Source: Sphacelaria rigidula
Lineage: Eukaryota > Phaeophyceae > Sphacelariales
Assembly (NCBI GenBank): GCA_964200075.2
Contig: CAXNAA020000407.1
Span: forward strand, 1 to 21,559
Direction: 5' to 3'
DNA length: 21,559 bases
Every line of letters begins with the position of its first letter. Position 1 is the stretch's first letter. The notes beneath the pieces are model-generated. The model was given only the letters and a program-made list of their open reading frames with translations. It was not told where the DNA came from and made no database searches. Shown here in pieces: positions 9,901 through 18,900 of this stretch. A program made the translations under genes and the position numbers.

Positions 9901-12900
9901 CGGGAGCCGTATCTTCGTCTCACTATCTCCGGTACATCCCTGTCCTCGTCCATGTTTCCACCTCGTGTGCGCGCGCCCGCGCCGCTTGTTTGGGTGTCGT
10001 ACCCCGTTTTTTTCTCCTTGTTATTTCCACGTTCGCCCCCCGTGTGTACTACAGGTTAGCCTGTTCTTCGAGACTTTCCCATACCGACTCAATGAGGCTA
10101 CAGGGCAGATCGACTACGATAAGATGGAGGAAAACGCGGCACTTTTCCGTCCCAAGGTCAGTTTGAGCAACGCGTATGTAGGTGAATGCACCTGAACATA
10201 CTCCATCTGTGTACTTGGTACAAATGCCAAAAATAGTCCTCGAACGCTCGCATTGTGGAGTGTGATGATCGTGAACGGTGTGCTGGTGTACTGTGCGCGA
10301 CAAATGCCCGGCCCTGGTGCTCGTTCGACAAGGTTTCTATAATAGTGTTCCGTTGAAGTCTCTTCTATGGTGTCAACGATACATCACTCGCTTAGGCCGC
10401 TCCTGATAATAGACAATAATAAAATTCTGGAGAAGTGCCTTTTTAAACCTTGAACGTCATCTTACTTCTAAAAAAAAGCTGGCCGGAGTTTGACACCTCG
10501 GAATAACTTGCTATACTAGCTAAGGCGGTCCCAGGACATCTCCCCATTTCTCTCCCAGCTTTTATTTTGACCAAACCAGAATTTTTGTCCAAGAACGGAA
10601 AAAAAAACAGTCGGGTCAAGAGAAAAGTGACGATTTCTTCTAGAGTTGACTGTTTTTTACCGTTCTCGGACAAAAAATCTTGTTCGGCCAAAATGAAAAC
10701 TGCGGCCACGGGAAAACGGTAAGATGTCCTGGAGCCGCCTCAACTGGTAAAGCAAGTCATTCAAGGTGTCAAACTCCGCCTAGCTCTCTTGTGGGGCGTG
10801 AAACGACGTTAAAACTCCGAAGAGGCACTTTTTCAGCTTTTCATTCCTGTCAGTTATAGGGAGCGGCCTTACGGTCTGTATTTGTTGTCTTGTTCGATTT
10901 TTGAGTGATTTTCCTTGTTTTGTCCGTCGAGTTTTGGCTCCTTGAGCTCTTGGAGCGAACGATGATACAAAAGGTCTGCTGACGAAAAGGTCACTTCATG
11001 ACTTGAACCTTCGGGTATACGGCGACCGAAGTTCGTTTTGCTTCTCGACGTAGTCGCTCCTTGTGTCCAAAATCCATCCCTACCATGATGCCGTCCGTGT
11101 CCCCCCTTCCCCCCACCTGCTCCTTCTCGGAAGGGATACGGGACCATTGGTCAAATGACCATCATAAGGCAAGCAATAAGCGAGGTCGCCCGCCCACCAC
11201 CACCCTTCTCCCCTGGTTGATGGAGATTTGTGTGTTGCTACTAGTCACCCAGATGGTTGAAATTGTTGGACAGCGTAGCTTACTGCAATGGTTCTCGTGT
11301 AATGTTTCATGCCATAACTATACTTTCACTGTATTTGTCCGCAGCGATGTCTATACAGTGATCTCTAATATGTACTTTACATTGGAGGCCCTTGGTCCCT
11401 GCAACGGTGTCTGTGGTCTGCGGATTGGAGCGGGCGAGGTCATCGTGCCGTCGTTTTCTTCGAGCCGCACCACTAATTACCACGGCTGAGCCATCCGATT
11501 GACACTACGTTGGGCCGTACTTCTCACTGGATATGTCCCTCACATTTCCCTCTCGTGAGTACCGAAAAACACCACACGCATCGATCAAATGTCTAGATAC
11601 CCCACATTTGAAACCCCAGCCATTTTCTCAGCCGAAGAGTATATAGGGTGTTTTGTAGGTCGTGGGTGGGTGATGAATGTAATTTCTCGGAGTTGGCGTG
11701 AAGTTTTATTGGGGCGAAGGTTTGTTGTTGGAAGTCGCGTTGCAGGTCTGTGTAATTTCACTCTGGCGCAAGTACTACTGTACAACATGTCACACACTGT
11801 TCAGTTACCCTGCTGTACTGTGTCGTTCTGTTCGATTTTTTTGTCCCTTGTTTTTCTCTAGCGAGTATTTCAGTTATGTGTTGTCTTGAGCACGTCTATC
11901 ACGTGACCACCGTTAGATCCCTGGGGGGGCAGTTCAAGTGCGACAGTCAAACGATCAACTATTCAAGAAAGGGTCGCCAAAAGTCCCCCCCCCCCACTCC
12001 CCCCCCGCATGCGCGCATGAACGCGTGAACAGCTGATTGTGGCCGGCGCGAGCGCATACTCTCGGAACTTGGACTACGCCCGCATGCGCAAAATCGCCGA
12101 TAAATCGGGAGCGTGGTTGCTCTCCGACATGGCGCACATCAGCGGCCTGGTTTCGGCGGGAGTTGTGCCCTCGCCGTTCAAGGACTCAGATATCGTCACC
12201 ACGACTACCCACAAAAGTCTGCGCGGCCCGCGAGGCGCCATGATCTTCTACCGGAAGGTGCGGTGCTTTCGGATGTCTCATAAGTGGTACGTGGTGTAGA
12301 TGATTTTTCAACCATTCGGGTGCCACAGGCTGATTGTTCTGATAATTCCTCCTTTTGATCATTAGTGCCACTTCCGGGCGATGACCGAAACATGGCGCAC
12401 GTAGGTGTCTGTGTGTGGATAGATTACGTTGTCAAAACAGTGTGCGGCGTACAGTATCGACTGTTGTGTCTATTGCAATACAGCAGTCAGCGTCGGAAGT
12501 ATGCGAAATCCGTAATTTCTTAGTTTCTCTAAGATAGTCCATGTTGTTCTGCTTGCCACCACTCATCACAGTGACAGTTGGATGCCAAAAAAAAGGAGCA
12601 TCCGGAGATATTTTATACCTCTTGAAAAATATTGAGAAAATAATTATCTGCGATCAATAATGAGTGATTTACGGGCTTGACCGTTCTTCGGGGGTCCTGC
12701 GGGAATACGATCCCAGGCTCTAGCTTTTCGGTATTTTCGGTGGACCGACTCGACCCGGATCATTTAAGTGAAGACTCAAGAAGGATTGCGTTTTTGTTAA
12801 TTCCACCTGGTCACTGCGCTACAGCAGGAAAACTATGTTTCTTGGACCATGTACGGTCAATAACAGCCTCCTGATAAACGGGGTCTTCACTCGGTATTGC

Positions 12901-15900
12901 CCCCACGACACCAACTTGGGCGAGTGTGATTTAAGCACGCTTTGCTTATTTTGCCAAAATTTTCGACGCTAGCACTTTCGAGTGCTTATGAAGAATGTAT
13001 GCGAAAACCCCCCGAAAATAGGTAATCCGCAGAACATGCTAGACAGGTCTGTGCAGTATAGGAGGGAAAACACGATCTCGATCGTTAATGTGAAGAATTA
13101 TATACGTATTCATTTATCTGGATATTTACCGTTTCGTCGCTGAAGAAGGGAAAAACTGCTGATATTGGACCAGAAATGGTCAGTAACATCCTCCTGATGA
13201 ACGGGGTATCAAGTCCGTATCGCCCCACAACCACCAACTTACGCACTGCAGTTTGAGCAAGGCCTACGCTTATCCCCTAAATCTACCGGCGCTAGCACTT
13301 TCAAGTAGTAAACAAAAGTACTGCAGAAAAACTGAAAAAAACAACAACAACGAATTCTGAATCGAATCTTTCGAATTTTTGTTTGGTTCTTGTCCAATGA
13401 CATTACGGCGGCGTGGCCAGGCGCATCATGGTTGAGTTGTTGTTGTTGTTGTTGTTGTTGTCTTCACATTGAAAAGTCGTTCCGGTGTCTGCGCAGTGCT
13501 GTACTGGACATCTGACTCGGACGTCTTCCGTGGTCACAGGCTACCGCCCCAAGTTTGGGTAAAAGGAAAATCAGGAAATAAAATCGGACTCACGAAAAAT
13601 CCACACAGACGCGATACAAGAAAACAAAACAAAACAAGACAAAAAGAACAAAAAGGGTGAAAATAAGAAGAGAGAGAAGAAAGAAGAAACCTATCCTTGG
13701 GCCTCTGAGAGGACAGCTATGCGTATGCATGAACTCGGCAAACCAGTGTGATTGTGTTTGTGTGCGTTTTCCCCGCTAACATGCTCGAAACGCAAAAATC
13801 GACCGAGCTCGCCCCCCCTTCCCAACTCCCAACGCTGCGGTCGGACCCGAGGCTACGGTCCTGAGAAGGTGACCCGGTAAACACGTCTTCACCTCGTGAC
13901 CCATACAGACAAACCGTTTATTACAAATATGATGAAATTCCCCTCATGGTGGTGCATCCGCGCTATATAACTCTCGAGATGGAACGGAAATGGAGCTTTT
14001 CTTCATACACTGACCCATAAGCGGCTAAGAGGAACAGAGACGGTAGGGCGAAGCTCAGCCTTCCCACACCTCAATCTGATGAGCACAACATGCCTTTACG
14101 TGCTAGCGAAAACTTGAAAGGAGGAGTGCAAACTGCTTCGACGCACTTGAGAAGATGAATGGATCAAACGGGTAAGGCACAACAGGAAGCAATGCTTTCA
14201 CCCGGGGAACACCATACGTGGTGGAACCACCCTAAGCCTTGTGACATTAGTTGGCTGTTGATGGAAACTTGGCGCCGATGAAACCTACGGTACGAGGTCA
14301 CAGCTGCTTCACCGAACCACCCCCAAACGCGCCGCCTACAGCACAGCACCCCAGCCCCCGCCACCACCAACAAATATGCCACTCACTTCGGCTGTTCAGC
14401 AACATCTAAGTGTGATTGTGCGAGACTTTCCGTACTGTACATACATGTAGGGATGCTGGCGCGCACGATCACCGCTACTGCATTAAAAGAAAGAAAAAAT
14501 CCTGCGTTGAGACGGCAACGTGATGGTCGCTTGTTCAGCCGCAAAGACAGTGACGCGCGATATATGCGTGACTACGGTAATTTGGTCGCAGCTCTTGTGT
14601 CAACATTGAACCCCCCCGCCCCCTATATAACACGCCACACACCGCGTAAGCCAGGCAACCAGGTCACTGTTTTTGCACGCTTGCGTTTGTTCTGCGGTAA
14701 CCATGATGGCAGTCAAGCTAGATCATGTTGTGCGGGGTGGGAAAACCTCTACTCCGCGCTAAGGGGATGATCGTACAACGTAGTGTTGAGATGGTGAGAG
14801 ACCCATGAGGCAGTGTGTATGCCGTGGCCGTCTCTGATAGTGGCGATACCAGAAAATAAAGCAACTCATCGTGGGCTGTCATTCACGTGTAAAATAATCA
14901 GTAAGCTTCGGGCCACACAATCGTAGTAGGATGCAGCTCAACCTTCATGCGACTTGCCGAACAAAATCACGGTGCTTCGTGCTCTGTGCTCGCGAGCGTG
15001 ATCCGGCAAAAACCTGGCGTGCTCCGTACCGGCTTTGTAGGAATACGAGACCGATTGTCGAATGAGTACGGTATGCAAGATCACGAGTACTCCGCCCCCC
15101 ATGCAACGAAAAAAGGAACAAAACCCGACCAACTGGTGGGTGAGCTGACGACTGAGCGCTCACAGGGTCGAGATACGGAACTTCAGTAGTGCTGGTAGTA
15201 GCAGTGGTGACGGTGATGTCACGGGATCTCGAGCTCTTTTAGACCGCCGTAAATTAGCGTCGTACTTTCTCATCGGGGTTGCCATCTGACGTCCTTATTC
15301 CCGCTCCCACCTTGTCGCTTCGTCATTCGGGGCATTATGCAGGGCCAGCGGGGAACGACGAAGAAGGGCGTGCCAATCATGTACGACATTGAGGACAAGA
15401 TCAACTTCGCCGTGTTCCCTGGTAAGAGATCAAAGCGCTTGGGGGCAACCAACAGTTACTTGCCATACCTTTTGGTTTTGCGTGACTGTTCACCGAATGA
15501 TTGATGGAATGATTCATCGTCTCATATCAACGGACTCCCGACATGCCCAGCCGCGTTCTCTAAATGCACGTACCCAGGGTAGCTCACAAAAGGGCAACGC
15601 TCGCTACAAGGAAACTCGACAACGGCACGAGACGATTCATATATATATATATATGTATACATCGATGAAACGGACATGACAAAACAGAACACAGAAAAAG
15701 AACGGGAAAAAACATGTGCGCGGGTGTTCTCAAAATATCTGCTGTTGTTGAAGAACGAGAAGGGAAGGGCCGACAGTATGGAAGTTTACAGTAGTTCTGT
15801 ATAGTAGTGCCACAACGAAATTACACATACACTTCAGCGTGACTTCACAAACTGCGTGCGCCTGAGGCCCTAACCCGGCCGAACATACGGGGCTGGAGTC

Positions 15901-18900
15901 GTACCCGTACTTGCACCTATCTTCTACGGAGTATACGTGAAGGGGGGAGAGGAGCGATGGGATGAAAGATCAGACTGCTCCGTTTGGTTTCCGCTTATTT
16001 TCTTGTTTATATGCCTTTATGCAGAAAGGATTGCAGAGAAAGAAATGCAAGAGCTCGTCAGCCTTCCGGCTACGAAATAGCGGTAGTCATTTTTCAGTGA
16101 GACCCCTGTAGAGTATACAATATAAATATCGTGTGTATACGTCCGGTTATTTTGCTAGGTCTTTCATTCAACATTTATCTATGTTCGTATATACGGTATC
16201 GGTCGGCTTTCAAGAGACCAAAAATCAGGCTTCGCCTGACATTTTTCCTCTTTTATGCGAGCAGAAAACCACACTGTTTATACTGTTTAAACCATCCACA
16301 TTCAGCGCCAAGCCTACGCACCTTGAAATTTTCAAAACCCCAGCATCTTTTTCTTTGCCTCCACTTACTTCCAAGCGGGCCGTTTATGCAGATGTTCGTA
16401 CATACGGTATCGGCCGGCTTTCAAGAGACCAAAAATCAGGCTCCGCCTGACATTTTTCCTCTTTTATGCGAGCAGAAAACCACACTGTTTATACTGTTTG
16501 AACCATCCACATTCAGCGCCAAGCCTACGCACCTTAAAATTTTCAAAACCCCAGCATCTTTTTCTTTGCCTCCACTTACTTCCCAGCGGGCCGTTTATGC
16601 AGATGTTTATTTATCCGTCTGCACTCATGTATATTTGTCCCTTTTCACACGTTTCATATAAATACATATACTCATCCCATCCGTGCCATCCTTCATTTGT
16701 GATAGCTCTGAGCCATCATGGAAGAAGACTTCCCACGAGTATCTGTCGACTGCGCCACTTAATCACCACTTCCCATCAGTAATACCCGCTCGTCTGTTGA
16801 TGCCCTTTTTCGTGAACAACTCCACCACAGGGCTACAGGGTGGTCCCCACAACCACACTATCGCCGCGCTCGCCACCGCGTTGCGCCAAGCCAAGTCACC
16901 GGAGTTCGTCGCTTACCAGAAGCAGGTGTGTGTGTGAGGGAGAGGGAGAGGAAGTGAGGAGGATGTGTGTGTATTTGCTGTGTCGAACTGGGGAGAAGAG
17001 TCAACCCCCTTCCCCGCGACCGCGAGGGCGAATGTGCGTTTGTTGCATCCCTCCGGGACGTAGTTTCCTCTTTTTGTTGTCCTGGCAATCGGAGAATGGC
17101 TCCACGGCGTGTTACCGCCAGGTACGCATGCGTGCACGTTCTCGTCACGCTCATCCCCACACTTGTTACTGCCCGCATGACCTGTGTCATGTCCCAGCGA
17201 CAAGCAGGTGCTCACGTGTTCCCCGTACAACTGTTATTGTCCCGCATTATGTGTCATGCTCTGGCAACGAAAAGTTTCGTACTTGTTTCATCAGATTGTG
17301 CTCGAGAAGGACACGTGTCGGGATTCGAACCTGCGATCTTTCGCCCTTTCTGGCTAATGACTAAAATGACTGTTGTACCATTTCAATTCTGTCACCGGCG
17401 CGCGGCGACATGGCGCCGTAGTGTAGATGGTGGAAGCGTTGGAAGAGCGTTGGTTTGCAACCGTGGTATATTTAGCTCTTGTATCTCAGACACGACACTA
17501 CAGTATCAGGAGTCTAGCTTCCCAAAAGCCTGCCATGTGCCAACTGTATGGAGCGTGCAAGCTCACACACAGAATGGCGGTTGGTTTCGTTTTCACAGGG
17601 ACACATTCACATTCACAAGCACGCGTTCATCACTCACTTTTCATAAGGGGGGGGGGGGATAGAATTGCTTCATATTTTTTTCATCCCTGTTTTTTGCGTG
17701 TATAGATATGCCACCCATGGCTCGCGAATAAAGTACGACATGATGCGTTGAACTACAACACCACCATCAACTACAACAAAAACCTCAGGTTGTGCGTAAC
17801 TCTGCGGCGCTAGCCTCGGCCCTGAACGGCATGGGGTATGAACTTGTCAGCGGCGGCACGGATAACCACCTCGTGCTCGTAGACCTCAAGAAGTCGGCGG
17901 TGAGTGTTCATGACGATTTTGGTGCAGCAGACAGTTGCTTGTTCGTTTTCGTAGCAAATGTTGCGTGTCACCCGCAGCAGCTCGTCGCGCGTAAGCAACA
18001 AATATATTTCGTGATTCGAGCAGCCAATATATTCGATTTTTTTGTTGTTAATATTCGTGTGTTGCTTTGTTGCGTGTTTTTGAAGCCAGACTATTAAATG
18101 GGCATGTTGTAGACAAAGTCACTCGGGACAACAGTATGGTGTCCAACAAAAACTATCATGAGAAGAGCAAGAAAAAACGGGTAATGCGAAGCCAGGTCGA
18201 ACGTCATGGCTTTTTGCTTCCTCTCTCCTTCTGTGTCCGTGTGAAGATAAATTTAGGACATGAGCGATGACTGAAAAGGTGTAGATGGAACCACCAAGTG
18301 GGACGTGGCGAACTCGAAAGGAATACCCACGGACGAGAAATCATATGAACATGTTTTGTACTCGACTGTGATCACGGGTTCGAGAGATCGGGCCAACGTT
18401 AAAAAAAGATGAAGAGGTGAAAACTCGACTAGACGACTGACGGGAAACTAGTTGCTTGAAAAGAGGGGAAAAAGCACGAGTACGTCATGGGGATTCTCAC
18501 TCTTTTTGCCTTTGTATATCCTTATCTGCTATACCTGTGGTGTTCAAGTTGTGCGAAGGGTGACTTTTTTGAGCAAACTACTACATCACATGCCCCACAT
18601 AAAAAGCAAAGAGTGAAGACCTGGGATGTCGGAGATGGCAGCAGCAGCAGCAAAAACAACAAAACTATTCCTCTGGTTTTTGGTTATTCACCACGTACGT
18701 GCGCGCATGCTTGAATGGAATAAAATATTGATACCTCAGTCATCAGCTGCACAATCAACCTACAATCAGTTCAGTCATGAATATCAACCGACACAGTACC
18801 AGGAAGAAGCACACCCTCTCTATCTGGCTTCCTCACACACAAAACTCAATAAGCAGGAGATGGACGGCGCACGAGTGGAGCTGATTTTGGAGATGGTGAA

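Larger units (their letters stand above)
10157..12032 (+). other. SHMT intron 6 (1,876 nt)
   Basis: GT-AG, phase 0. Contains MITE copy B (10395-10868), the second copy of the 64-bp repeat (11118-11182) and the first copy of a roughly 100-bp dispersed repeat (11850-11955). Between 11200 and 11840 I see no other recognisable feature. Confidence 0.85.
12258..15342 (+). other. SHMT intron 7 (3,085 nt)
   Basis: GT-AG, phase 0. Contains two degraded relatives of the mariner-like MITE (12600-13020, 13137-13330) and a GTT microsatellite (13436-13461). In 13480-15340 I see only apparently unique sequence with no recognisable gene; the open frame at 14453-14770 has no motif. Confidence 0.85.

Noticed and set aside
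11061-11489. 142-codon plus-strand open frame in intron 6
   Set aside because: Only the 64-bp repeat portion shows cross-copy similarity in this window; the remainder has no recognised domain, so it is reported as a repeat and not as a gene.
16209-16245. Stem-loop followed by T-run resembling a bacterial rho-independent terminator
   Set aside because: The window is clearly eukaryotic with spliced genes. The stem is only 6 bp and symmetric A/T flanks make it a palindrome, not a directional terminator.
16131-16661. 176-codon plus-strand open frame across the 211-bp tandem repeat
   Set aside because: The unit length is 3n+1, so the two copies are read in different frames yet both stay open. 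This reflects low stop density in C/T-rich sequence, not selection for a protein.
16967-17662. 231-codon plus-strand open frame in intron 9
   Set aside because: It runs through tRNA-like sequence and low-complexity G-rich DNA, and reads across no known domain; intron by the SHMT splice structure.
18290-18390. Plus-strand GGGTTCGAGAGATC with upstream TGGCGAACTCGAAAGG as a tRNA-like unit
   Set aside because: The B-box lacks the final CC, the spacing is longer than usual and no stems form; likely chance.
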